From positions 5,335,501 through 5,399,500 of the forward strand of contig NC_089736.1 in NCBI RefSeq assembly GCF_035083965.1: a DNA stretch of 64,000 nucleotides, in the 5' to 3' direction. The number at the start of each line of letters is the position of its first letter. The stretch's first letter is position 1. The notes beneath the pieces were generated by a model, which was given only the letters and a program-made list of their open reading frames with translations, was not told the origin of the DNA and ran no database searches. Of the stretch, positions 33,397 to 43,929 are shown in pieces. The stretch comes from Branchiostoma lanceolatum (Eukaryota; Chordata; Leptocardii; Amphioxiformes; Branchiostomatidae). The position numbers and the translations under genes were made by a program.

Positions 33397-34071
33397 CTAC
33401 TTGCCGATGGGCATGATGGGAAATCCGCCATGATCGTCCACGTACTTCTGAGTGCGGCAGGTGCCCCGGCTGTAGGAGCCCTGGTCAGGGAAGCACACCA
33501 GGCCGGTCTCACAGCGGCAGTCGCCCATGAACGCAATAGGGTAGCCGGTAGCACACGACTCGCCCTCCTGGATGTACGCACCGCAAACGCCACGGACCGA
33601 GTCAGCTACAGGAAATATAGAAGATCAGTGATATCATTTTTATCAATACGTTTTCTTTTACTTAGATACTTTGGGTTTCATATCATGTAATTCCGATCGA
33701 ACCACTGGTACTGAGTACTAGATTTTTTCCTTCTTTCATTTTGTGTTCGTCTCAAGTCCGGTTGTGCAAGGACGATTCCAAAGACCAAAATTATTAATTC
33801 TACCAACTCTGAAGTCTACTTCCTGTCACTCCCGCAACTGTGACCCTTTGCCCTTCACTTCCTGTCCCACCGAAGCACACCGAAAACAATACAATGTGAT
33901 TAGCTGAGTTGCGATGGAGTACTTTTCTTAGCTTCGAATGGCCATCTTTCCTTATTCCACATTACGTCATTTCTTTTGTGAAGCAACCGGCATCGTATTA
34001 GCACTTCACCCCTTCAAAAAAAAATGCACCTCTAGCACTCACTGGTAGTATATGCTAATGACATTAATACG

Positions 34072-34109
<38 letters not shown>

Positions 34110-34330
34110 GATTATATATCCTTACGCGCGTTGCAGGGTTTTTTCGGATCGTTTGACACGATGGATGGTTATATAACTCTTATCTTGAGTTGATGACACT
34201 GATAGATATGTCGATTGTTCAAAACAACATAACAAATTATACTATCCTTACCATGCCCCGAAACAACTGCACCGTTCACACGGCAACACCCTGCATTCGC
34301 CACCATGCAGTCCATATTGGACGTACATGA
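33397..34330 (-). CDS. Second secreted cysteine-rich protein, 5' exon not found
   Basis: Two exons are clear: 34330-34252 (after TTTTTTCAG, before GTAAGG) and 33605-33397 (after TCCTGTAG). They encode 95 residues parallel to the neighbour: SCTSNMDC, AGCC, GVCG, EGESC, GDCRC, GLVC, GTC, with a distinct tail ending MPIGK. The entry phase (0) equals that of exon 2 in the neighbour, so a signal-peptide exon is expected upstream. I did not find a convincing one between 34331 and 35221. It may be distant, lost, or hidden behind the CGTACGA MITE at 34456-34682. Either a partial view of a live gene or a gene that has lost its first exon. Confidence 0.7.
34076..34108. repeat. (AT)n microsatellite
   Basis: A run of AT/TA in the intron of the second secreted-protein gene. 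Confidence 0.9.
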
Positions 34331-34455
34331 CTGAAAAAAGATAGCTCCGAGTCAACATTGAATACATGACATACTTAACATTATATGATATTTGATAACG
34401 AAAATATCGTGAAGAAGTTTGACACATTACTGGCATATTTGAGTTTTTCTCAACC

Positions 34456-34682
34456 TTACCGCGCGGTCACATACATGCGTCGTACATCGTCGTACGATTT
34501 TCATGTCGTAGGATTTTTAAGCAGTCTGTGACAGAACCAACCGGCGACAAGTCTCAAGAATCTAAGACTTATGCAGTAGTATTGGTATGTATCAGATCAT
34601 ACTGAATTTAGTATACGACACATGCAAGATTATCCCAGTTCGCGACCGCGTACGACGCGTCGACGAATGTTAACAGGGCCTT
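34456..34682. mobile_element. MITE of the CGTACGA family, copy 3
   Basis: ATGCGTCGTACATCGTCGTA and ATTTTCATGTCGTAGGAT at the left; GACCGCGTACGACGCGTCGA at the right. Confidence 0.5.
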
Positions 34683-35146
34683 TAACTATTACGTGGTATG
34701 TTTATACACTTAAAGTAACAATATGTAATGTTACATTCGTTAGGTATCTATCAGGAGGTAGTAAGTTCTTCGAATCCTTACCAATGCATTTGTTGTCGAT
34801 AGGACCGCTACCAAAACGACTAGTATCGTCAGCATGTTGTATCTTCAACGACTTCAACAAAGAGGGTAGAAAATGGCAGAGACTGCTCTTCAGAACTCGT
34901 GTTAAACTGGTAGATTGTGAATGACTCGTGGGAAAATCGGCAGCTGATACTTTCGACATGTTCAAGTTGTACTATGCCGTAGAAGATGTGCTTGATAATA
35001 GTCTTTATTTGCAAACTCATACCCGAAGGCTAATTGCAAAGGATGCGATAACATTAGTGAGGCTTATAGCTTAAAGAATGGAAATGTTTTGATATGATAT
35101 GATATATGATATGATTAACACAATAAGACATTTAGAAACAACAACT
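34683..35146. other. No supported gene
   Basis: Overlapping short frames without a signal-peptide-like stretch. A GATAT-rich simple repeat lies at about 35091-35116. Confidence 0.4.
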
Positions 35147-35152
35147 TTTATT
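35147..35152 (-). terminator. Candidate polyadenylation signal AATAAA
   Basis: 70 bases beyond the stop of Gal3ST-like gene A on the same strand. Confidence 0.55.
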
Positions 35153-35221
35153 TGTAGTCAATATACTTGCGTAGAAGTGTAAACAATTCTAAAGGTGATG
35201 CTGAAATCGCTATTATTAGGG

Positions 35222-37731
35222 TCATTCTTCGAGAGTCTTTTCTACTGGCCCCCTCCCTCCATGAACACTCACGTAAAAACTCGTATCAGAAGGATGTATA
35301 AGTTTCTCATGGAATAGATGTGTCAAATATTCGTTAAGGGTGCAGTCCCTTTTGATATCCTCACATATCCGACAATACCGGTCCGTATAAAACCCCTGGC
35401 CATAGCGCTTGTCGTTGTCTATTCTAGTTAACGGCTCGTAGGCATTATTTGTAGGGAATTTCGCGTAACTGCCGTTCCTAAAGCGTAGATTACGATCTCT
35501 TAGAAGCGTCATATAACAGCGTATTCCGAGTTTGGCGAGCGTACAGAAGGATGGCGTGATTACAAACATATCGTTCCATGCAGTCTTTTCAATGACAAGA
35601 TAGTCGCGTTCGCTGGCGTTTCCAATACAGAACTGGTGCATTTTCGCGTTCACCATTTTAAAATGGTCAACTTCTGAGAGAAAATCGTTGCCTAGTTCGT
35701 TAATTTTGTCGCGTAGAGTGTGGTTGAGTTTCTCGTAGAGAGGGTAGTCTACAACATCCCAGCGTTTGTGACTTTGACGCAGTCTCTCGCTGATAATTTC
35801 TTCCTTTTGGGCATAGATGTAACCATTTGATTTGTAGTATAATATGTCCTTTAGTTGCCAACACATTGTTCGTTTAAAAAGGACCAGCGATTCGTCGAAA
35901 AACTCGGTAACCATCACCAGGTCGAACTCTTCCGAAATCTTTCGAACGAAATCCCGAATGGTCGACGAATACTTTTCCGACTGGTTCCGAAGGCTCAGAG
36001 CCGTTGCACTGATGACTGCGGTGGGAGGGAACCCCAGGTCCATTGCCATAGGACTTTTGGTGAGGGAGGGGAGCCTCAGTCGTGGATTGTACCGGAGAGG
36101 GTGCTGTAGAAAAGTTGCCAATGGAGTCTCGCTGACTATGTTAAACGCCCGAGCAAAGTGGTAGTAGTTAAAAGACGATCTCAACTGACTCAGGGGCTCC
36201 CTTAAAAGCGTTACAAATGTCACGTTTTCCGGCTCGTTGAAAACGTTTACGATCGCTTTTCTGTCGTATATGGTGTGATAGGCCAGGATGTCAAAAGCGC
36301 CCCCTTGCGGAGGGAGATAGTTCGACTTCTGCTTCAACCCTTTCGGGTAGAGAAGGTTCATGGCACCAAGGACCTCCTTGATGGAACCGATATTACGCCT
36401 GCTCGGAATGACGAACGAAAGGTTCCGAAGATAGCCGAACCTGTGGAGGATCTGTACGAAGGATGTCCCGCCGGTTTTGTGGGTCTTGATGAAGACGATC
36501 TTGGTTCTTTCTTGACACGTTTTTCGGCTGTTTGCGTTTGGCTGAGACATTGTTGTTGGTCTGGCGGTCCCGTTGGACAAAGGCAACCTGTACAAAGGGA
36601 AGAACAGGATCAACTACCGTTAACATTTTTCTCTTAAGAAGGGGGTCAATGTACTGATTACATTAACCATAACAAGCATTATGCAAAGCCTAAGACTATT
36701 GACAGGATGATCCTGTCAGCAGTAGAAAAATTGCACTGCTGGCAGAATGATCCTGTCAATAGTCAATTCCTTCTGCAAATAAGAATCAAAGTTAAAGAAT
36801 CAAAATAAATAGTCAAGTAGTCATCGTATCATTGATTGAAACATGATATTTTGAGAGAAAAAATCCATGCTAACAGCTACGTTTTTATCTAACGCAAGGA
36901 TGAGTTACGACCTATCCCATGTGCTTTGTGCGAGTTCAAGATGGCGACCTTAATCTGCTGACATCTTCAAGATTTAGTCGAGAAACCAAGGGGTTTAAGT
37001 CAGTCACTTTCCTCATTTTTCCTTGTGTGCCTTGCAACATTATCAATATTGGAAGTAGCTATTGACAGGATCATCCTGTCAGTAGTAGAAACATTTGCAC
37101 TACTGATAGGATCATCCTGTCAACAGTGAAATTTGTTCTACTGTTGATAGGATCATCAATGTCAGTAGCCACTTCGTCATATGTTTACTTGCTGTGTATC
37201 TGCTGACACTGGCTTCAAGATTTAGAGTCAAGCAACCAAGTGGTTTAGGTCACTCACTTTTTTTCACTTTCTTCACTTTCCCCTGTATTTAACGATCACA
37301 CATGCGCCCAATAAACATTATCAACATGTGTAGTATATAATCGACTCTGACAAGCTTTTGACAAGTCATTAATCAAACGCTACTTGAGAATTTGTCCTTG
37401 AGAGGCATTTTCTTTAAAATCCAAACCAGCTTCTTAGGAAGCCGCCGAAGGCAAAAGAACATGTGAACGGGAAATCCTAGCCAGACTAGTGTTAGCCTGC
37501 TTTTAGCTGAATTAATAAATCACAGGCTTGTGCCTGAAACGTCGCCTACTTGGTAGAGTTTGTTGTTCTTGGCGGTCGCCCGGTCTGTGTGTGGAGTTCG
37601 GCCACATCGTGGATCACGACAGGCCGCAAGTCGGCACGTAGTAACCTGCTGCCGTCGTAATACCACCCCGCCAGGACGACGGCAGACGTGAACAGAATGA
37701 GCAGTGCGATCTTGCCGTGCGATTTTGCCAT
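35222..37731 (-). CDS. Galactose-3-O-sulfotransferase-like enzyme A (Gal3ST family)
   Basis: Predicted 515-residue type II Golgi membrane enzyme transferring sulfate from PAPS to the 3-OH of galactose; the exact acceptor is unknown. Exon 1 (37731-37550) encodes a short cytoplasmic tail and a TM anchor (about 8-23). It ends in a split lysine codon before GTAGGC. Exon 2 (36587-35222, after TTTGTACAG) carries the entire catalytic domain: the PAPS 5'-phosphosulfate loop IVFIKTHKTGGTS (about 91-103), YHTIYD, the 3'-phosphate motif LLREPLSQLRSSFNYY, and the family block EFFDESLVLFKRTMCWQLKD. An acceptor (CCAAACAG ending at 37739) just before the ATG implies a 5' UTR exon. The Cys-rich C-terminus (YCRICEDIKRDC) is absent from genes B and C. 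Palindromic repeats lie in its introns. Confidence 0.88.
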
Positions 37732-37870
37732 CACCAGTCTGTTTGGAAAGAGAAGTTATGATGAGACTTTACAAAAGGCAACTAAAATCAAGAAGCCTGG
37801 GGATGTTAACAGGATCATCCTGTCAACAGTGCAAGTTTTTCTACTGCTGACAGGATCATCCTGTCAATAG
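36694..37870. repeat. Three modules of paired GACAGGATCATCCTGTC palindromes
   Basis: Modules at 36694-36764, about 37058-37165 and 37800-37870. Each has two or more copies of the 17-bp palindrome, about 25 bases apart, joined by AGTAGAAA...TTGCACT-type linkers that are themselves inverted. The first two lie in intron 1 of Gal3ST-like gene A; the third lies upstream of its first coding exon. Confidence 0.8.
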
Positions 37871-38226
37871 CCACTTCTATATAGGAAATTGCAGTTCAAA
37901 GATTATTCTTCATAGTACAAATTATGACTATGCAAATGTGCAATGTTATTCCTGAAAGTTCACTACGTTACAATTTCTCAAAGGTTGTATCGTCATTGAA
38001 CTCATTCTCTGAGATATACTCTGCTACTGAAACAGCAAGGAAATCTGCTGCCCTATGTACCACTAGGCACTGCAATGCCAGTTAACCTGGTCACCCGGCT
38101 CAAAGCGTTGGCTTAGGGGTGTTCTAGTCTGATAAGCAATAGCCTGTTTCCGTCAGCCTGTCTTTTTGGCTGACATATCGAGTTATCGCCGACTGTTGAG
38201 AGCGAACTAAGGAAGCCAAGTAAACC
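37871..38226. other. No gene seen
   Basis: Upstream region of Gal3ST-like gene A. Its UTR exon could not be placed. Confidence 0.3.
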
Positions 38227-38382
38227 ATGGCCACCCTCGTGGGCGCTAATCTGCCTAGGCGGGCGGGTATCACTGCCAGCACCGAAGAGATACCACGAGC
38301 TCCCGACGGTATGCTTACCAGGCTATACAAGGGTCTGAACGAGACTCCAACACTGCAAACATTACGAACACTTGCCTGTTGA
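38227..38382 (+). CDS. Small ORF with strong start context, unrecognised
   Basis: A 51-codon frame starting AACCATGGCC and ending TGTTGA. Predicted residues are Leu/Arg/Thr-rich with no hydrophobic segment. It could be a chance ORF. Confidence 0.2.
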   Translation: MATLVGANLPRRAGITASTEEIPRAPDGMLTRLYKGLNETPTLQTLRTLAC

Positions 38383-38562
38383 CAGATCAAGTTTAAACAG
38401 ATGGCGAGCAACTGACTCATATATTGACTGACACCTCGCTATATCTACATGGCGTAATCGTGTGCACTTGGCTAAATTGCTACAAAATTCTTGCAACTAT
38501 ATAGTGAAATAGTGTCTCAAGAATACGTCTGAATTATATTTTACACTTGGGGCGTCATAATT

Positions 38563-38663
38563 TAGCCTGGAGTCCAGCCTTGATAGCTTTGGTCCGCTCC
38601 CAAAGTCGCTACCCCTACATCGTTGGGAACGGACCAAAGCTAAGAAGGCTGGACTCCAGGCTA
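38563..38663. mobile_element. 101-bp fold-back element, TAGCCTGGAGTCCAGCC ends
   Basis: TAGCCTGGAGTCCAGCCTT at the left pairs with AAGGCTGGACTCCAGGCTA at the right, with further pairing of GCTTTGGTCCG. Flanks GTCATAATT and GTCATGAAT agree at 7 of 9 positions. Confidence 0.75.
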
Positions 38664-38825
38664 GTCATGAATCCGATTATAAAGTACAAAAGTATTCTGA
38701 TCACGGATTTCTCTCCCGGAAGTTCGACAGAAAGGCGATATGTAATGTACTTTGATGAGAGGAAGCCTCAGTTTCTTATCATTCGGCCACAATGGTCGGC
38801 TTTCATTGTTGTGGATCCAGAGGTA

Positions 38826-38965
38826 CGCCAAGCAGAGGAGGGGTTCTGGCTGGTTTTTGACGTGTTTTTAGGGGTTTTTTGTCGGGCTTTCTACTTTGTC
38901 ATTTTTTTATCTCTTCGAGGCCGAGGAGATGACAAACGACAAAGTAGAAAGCCTTACTTAGATTT
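38826..38965. mobile_element. Diverged fragment of the TACTCTCCAAGCAGA element
   Basis: CCAAGCAGAGG, GGCTGGTTTTTGACGTG, TTTTTAGG and CTTTCTACTTTGTCAT match the ends of the element at 14061-15402. It then folds back through GACAAAGTAGAAAG. Confidence 0.65.
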
Positions 38966-39212
38966 CATAATTTCATTTGCACGCTCGCATCAGTTTTGCT
39001 GTTTCCAGGGGATGCCGTCCATATAATTGAATCAACATGGCCTTACCATTGGCAAAATTTTGTGTCAGAAGAGTTCTCTCCAATTCTCCTGAAACTTCGC
39101 TAATAGCGTTCGTGCCATCAGTGCAAGAAAATTAAGCCACCGTTGGCATTTGTCCAGCTGTCTCTATATATCACAATGCTAGCCCAAATCGTGGAGCCAT
39201 GTGTTTGAAAAA
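38966..39212. other. No gene seen
   Basis: Unremarkable sequence between two repeats. Confidence 0.3.
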
Positions 39213-39620
39213 ATGTTCAAACAACAACGTGCTTTCCCTGGAGTGCAAGAGTGTACAGTCAACATCTGTTATATGTCATCCAGAAAATTATACCTTTTAC
39301 CGAAGAGCAATTTGGGTTTGGTGCGTTAGCCTCGTTTGCAGACTCTACGAGTTGGGCTTTGGGGAGGGGCTTATACTGTGTACTTTGCCAGTGTTTTAAA
39401 AATGTCAAACAACAACGTGCTTTCTGTCTATGAATCTACGATCAACATTTGCTGTATGTCAGCCAAAAAATAATACCTTTTGCCGAACAGCAATTTGGGT
39501 ATGGCGCGTTTAATAGTTTCCTTTGCAGGCTTGTTAATCTAATACTGGCTACTACTGGATACTACTACTTGGGTCTTTGGGGGGGGGGGGGGGCTTATAA
39601 TGTGTTGTCGCTATTTTCTG
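39213..39620. repeat. ~195-bp tandem duplication
   Basis: Both halves contain CAAACAACAACGTGCTTTC, GTCAACAT.TG.TATATGTCA-like sequence, TACCTTTT.CCGAA.AGCAAT and GGGGCTTATA. A poly-G run lies at about 39579-39593. Confidence 0.6.
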
Positions 39621-40600
39621 GCGTATCATTTCTGATTGTACTCTATTTATTTCTTGTGAGTCGTCTCCTCCAAACCCCCTCCCACAAAAACGAATACAAT
39701 ATTAGAACCAATGTGCCGTCAAATAAACACATTATATGCCCTAGAAAAAGTCGTAGAGCCTACTAGGGAGGCTACGGGTACGTTACATTAGCTTCCGATG
39801 GAACATGCAGACCAAAAATGGCGAGGCCAAGTTTCTAAGGATCAAACTTCAAAGAAAAACGAGGAGGGTTCAGCGTTAATTTCCGGTACACTTCTTGTCC
39901 AACAAAATAGAAACACTCCTTAGCTGTAAACAACGGATCTTTTTTATGGTAGAGAAACTTTAAAAAAAACTCTCAACTTTCACCCTACATATTCCCCTAC
40001 ATGTTCACAAGAATTCGTAGGGTCATTTCTGGAACATTATACTGTATATACACCTGCATGATATGGTAGTGGATATAGACCGTTATATGTATATGATACG
40101 CTCTATATATTTCAGACTCAATATGACCTACATAGTCATAGATATCTCTGGCGCGAAAATGAGATTGATTAATTGGTAACATTTGCTCCTTGCTGTTTGA
40201 TCGTTCTGCAAGTAAAATCTTGCGAAAAACGTTAAGTTTTCGCGTTTAATGAAAATTACAACTCACAATGTTATCAATTATATATAAGGTCTAGTATGCA
40301 CTTGGATATCCACACTATAGTACTCACCGTTTAAATTGTATGCTGGACTGCTATATTCAGTTGGGCGGCATACGGTCTTTCTCAAAATAGAACAGCTCGC
40401 ATAGTTGGCCTGCTATCCCGCAAGAAGGCCAAGTTTTGGTCCCCAAAATACCGTTAGGAAAATTCCGAGCGTTGGTTCAAAACATACGGTGAAACACTCA
40501 CTTAAACTGATGCATTCAGAACTGCGACTGTAGTCGCTTCGCCTCTGAACCAGGCGTGACCCCACACTGCCCTGGGACCGAGCTCAGACGTTTTGTCGCC
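39621..40600. other. No gene seen
   Basis: AT-rich, with no supported ORF. Confidence 0.35.
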
Positions 40601-41097
40601 ATGGCAACACCGAGCCCAGGGGCCAAAGGGGACACGTCTGGAATTGAAAATCCCGTCGTCTGGAAATATCCTTCTTCCCATGCACGTCTGTCAACTCACT
40701 CTGTAAGTTTACTGGAAACCATGTCCAAAATAAATACGTCAGTAAGTTGGCATGGTGAATTTAATTACAGGTTTGAGACAGGAAAAGTTATTTTTTCACT
40801 GTTTTCAATGTCAGTGTTGAATGTGGAAAAAAAATATTATTCCCTGGCTGTGTGTCCTGAACAGCCAAACCAATAAATTTGACTGTAAATGTCACTTTTT
40901 GTGAGTCGGCAAGGACGTTTACATTTTCTTAGCCTTCCGCCAGTAAGAGGATTTTCGAAACTTTTCACCTCGTTGCTCTGTGTAGCTTGAAGTAGAATTG
41001 ACATGAGATTTATAATATTCATTTCTCTCTCCTGTAGGACTGTCACAAACGGCGCTGTACGGACAACCGTTTTGGTGCGGCCGACATGCTACTATGA
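40601..41097 (+). CDS. Possible short two-exon gene, unrecognised
   Basis: ATG in an excellent context (GTCGCCATGGC) opens 34 codons ending at CTCT before GTAAGTTT (40702). An acceptor CTCTCCTGTAG (41037) continues in phase for 19 codons to TGA. The second half overlaps a repeat (GGTGCGGCCG.CATG) also seen at 42403, which weakens it. A UTR-bearing first exon with later exons elsewhere is another reading. Confidence 0.25.
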
Positions 41098-41460
41098 CGT
41101 CATGCCATGGCTCCTGAGAAAACAATATCGTCAGATGAGACAGAATGATACACCCAGAACATGACATCCTGCCACTGTACCTCACTGCAGACTAAAGGTC
41201 GAATATTGCTTGATAGGAACCCATTGAAAAAACAATTTGTCTTCCTTTAACCAGTGTCGTTTGCCCCTTTCCCCATAAAACTCTTATGGCAGAAGTATTT
41301 CCATCTGTAACTTTACTTTGATTTCTTTTTATCGAAGAATTAGCAATGTATCCCTAAAACTCAGTGGAACATAGCCAAAACATAGAAATGATTTACCGTG
41401 ACAGTGTTGTATAACAGGTATGAAATTTAAATGTCATTGTACTTGTACTCTCTATGTACG
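41098..41460. other. No gene seen
   Basis: No supported ORF. Confidence 0.3.
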
Positions 41461-41660
41461 TGTGAGTGTGTGTGTCACTGTGTGTGTGTGTATGTGTATG
41501 TATGTGTGTGTGTGTGTGTGTTTGTCGCGATGCGTTCGCGATGCGCGTGTGTCGCTGTGTGTGCAAGTGTGCCTGTTTTTTGTGTGCGTCTGTGTTTGTG
41601 TGTGGCTGTGTGTGTATATATTTGTGTTTGCGCATATCTGTCTGTGTGTCTGTGCGAGCA
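41461..41660. repeat. GT-rich degenerate microsatellite
   Basis: Runs of GTGT broken by GCGATGCG and similar. All overlapping ORFs are Cys/Val or His/Thr readings of it. Confidence 0.9.
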
Positions 41661-42019
41661 CTCGCCCTTCCAAGATTCACCTGCACCCCCCTCCCATATG
41701 TTTGGAATGCCCCTATAGGCGATTGAGCTAACTCAAAACTGACACACCAACGCGACACGCTGTATACATTTCTCCTAGCGCTACATACTTGGCACTGACC
41801 TTGGGTCTTAGGCGACCTAGCGCCCCGTGGCGGCGTTTCTTAAGAAGACGCCTTCTTCAGAAGTCTCTTCAAGACTGGAGTTCACAGCAACACAAAGTAA
41901 GACGAGATGTGAGAGTTCCGCCTGGGGTAAGTCGTTCAAAATGAAGACAGCTGAAGCCTTCTCTTGGCATGAGTTCGGTTGAAACAATATACGAGATCAC
42001 AGACGATCTAAAGATGGCC

Positions 42020-42775
42020 AAGTGGGAAAAAAGTTGTTTCACATGTGTCTTTGTGATAATTGATTCTGTCAGTTTGTTTAACAGTCTTTCCGTACCACTG
42101 TACATGTGGAATTCAGTTCAGGCCACACTCACTGACTTCTATTATTTGAACAACATCCGGATCCGCGCGCATCAATTTTCGTCCAAATTTCCAAAACAAA
42201 GTGTCCCATATGTGTCTCTGTGATAATTGACTCTGTCAATTTGTGGCAAAATCATCAGTCTTTCCGGACTACTGTATATTTGGAGTTTCCGGACTACTGT
42301 ACATATTTGGATTTCACTAGTTTAGACCACACTGACTTCATTATTTGAATAACATCCGCGCGCACATTAATTTTTGTCCGTTTCCAAAACAAATTGTCCC
42401 ATTTTGGTGCGGCCGCCATGTTACTATAACGTCATACCATGGCTCCTGTGATAGTTGATTTTGTCATTTTTTTGCGAAATTATCAGTCTTTCAGTACTAC
42501 TGTACATTTGGGGTTTCAGTTTAGTTTCACTGACTTCATTATTTCAATAACATCCGTACGCGCATTAATTTTTGTCCGTTTCCAAAACAAATTGTCTCAC
42601 ATGTGTCCCTGTGATAATTGATCATGTCAGTTTGTGACGAAATCATCCGTCTTTCCGGAACCGTACATTCGGTTTTCAGTTTAGACCACACTGACTTGCG
42701 ATGACATCCGCGCGCGCATCAATTTTCGTCCGTTTCCAAAACAAATTGGCTCACATGTGACCATATCGTAAGTCG
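42020..42775. repeat. Four ~170-190-bp tandem units
   Basis: Units begin near 42040, 42212, 42445 and 42606. Shared blocks are TGTGATAATTGA, CAGTCTTTCCG, ACTGTACAT, CACTGACTTC, AACATCCG.GCGCGCAT and CCAAAACAAATTG. The third unit follows an insertion containing GGTGCGGCCGCCATG. Confidence 0.75.
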
Positions 42776-43910
42776 TACAAAGAAGCTGAAAATGAGCAAA
42801 TACATGCCATGTCAATGATGTCATAAAGTGCCCCCCAAAATGTCGGAAAACGGATACAAATGAGCTAACTAAGAAGAAAGAATGTAAAAGAACAAAAATT
42901 CAGAATTCATTGTTTGGTGTTCCATGTTGTGTTTATTCATTTGTTCCACCCTCCTATGCCCTGACCACGTATATTTCGCAATAAAATTAAAGGCAATTTT
43001 TTGGCACAACTTTTGAAAGACAGAATGGATTGTGCGGACGCGCGCGTGATCGCGTTAATTCGGCTGACCAATCACCGGGCAGTAATATGTTCCAGACAGT
43101 CACTGTGTCGGAAAACACAACAAATTCTACTGTGCACATATTCTACCTTGGAGTTCAAATGCACATGCATTAAATATGTAATGGTTTTCTTGGTTTAGGA
43201 ACCGCCTATTGACACCCATGTATGGAAATGGGGGACGCACTTTGCCCGGGGCCAAATACCTGAAGATATAGTTGTCGGGAAGCGACCCTATTGTGTGGAT
43301 TATTTTCACAATGGTCAACTGGTCAAACTAGTTTGGACTGCACCACTGCCATTTTTGTCGTCATATTTTTGACAGAAAATAGTGTTTTCTTTGTAGAACT
43401 GTGTTCGACGTACTACACCAAATTTATGGATCATATATCCAACAGTATGATAGGCAGCTAATGATAATAGACGTACGAACATCCGTCGCTTGTCTTTGTG
43501 ATAGCTTTGATGTGCTAGGTCGTCCCTCCCCACCCCATTTTCTTTTCGGTTCATTCCACTTATTTGCTATCCCTATACAGACCCGAATTCACAAACTAAG
43601 TCCCGAGTCGACTACAAGGTTTGGCGATTTTTTGCTGTTTTTCATGGATCAAAAAAATCATATCCTTGTCTCTGTTGTTATATACTGTATAAATTCTATA
43701 AAATGCATGTAGATTGTTACATAGCACACAGTATTGTTCCAATTCTATGAATATCAAGACTGTAAACAAAACAGTTTGGTTCGCCTGTGTTGTTTCTGAT
43801 TGTAAGTTTGTACTAAATCATGTTGTGAAACAGCTACGGTATTTTGATTCAGAAATACGACAATACAACTCAAGATCTTATCGAAATATTTTCTTCTTTT
43901 TCCCCTTCAG
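42776..43910. other. No coding gene seen; upstream region of Gal3ST-like gene B
   Basis: A 5' UTR exon and promoter of gene B should lie here or further left, because an acceptor (TCCCCTTCAG) ends at 43910. No clear TATA box was identified. Confidence 0.35.
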
Positions 43911-43929
43911 GTTGCCGCATATAGAAGCC

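Noticed and set aside
33343-33690. 115-codon plus-strand ORF
   Set aside because: Antisense shadow of the real cysteine-rich exon at 33605-33397.
34702-35020. Candidate signal-peptide exon for the second cysteine-rich gene
   Set aside because: The minus-strand ATG frames here are polar, with no hydrophobic core and no phase 0 donor.
38124-38420. 98-codon minus-strand ORF
   Set aside because: No domain, and it overlaps a plus-strand ORF with a better start context; neither has independent support.
41393-41758. Five overlapping ORFs, Cys/Val or His/Thr rich
   Set aside because: GT-rich simple sequence, with no domain or splice context.
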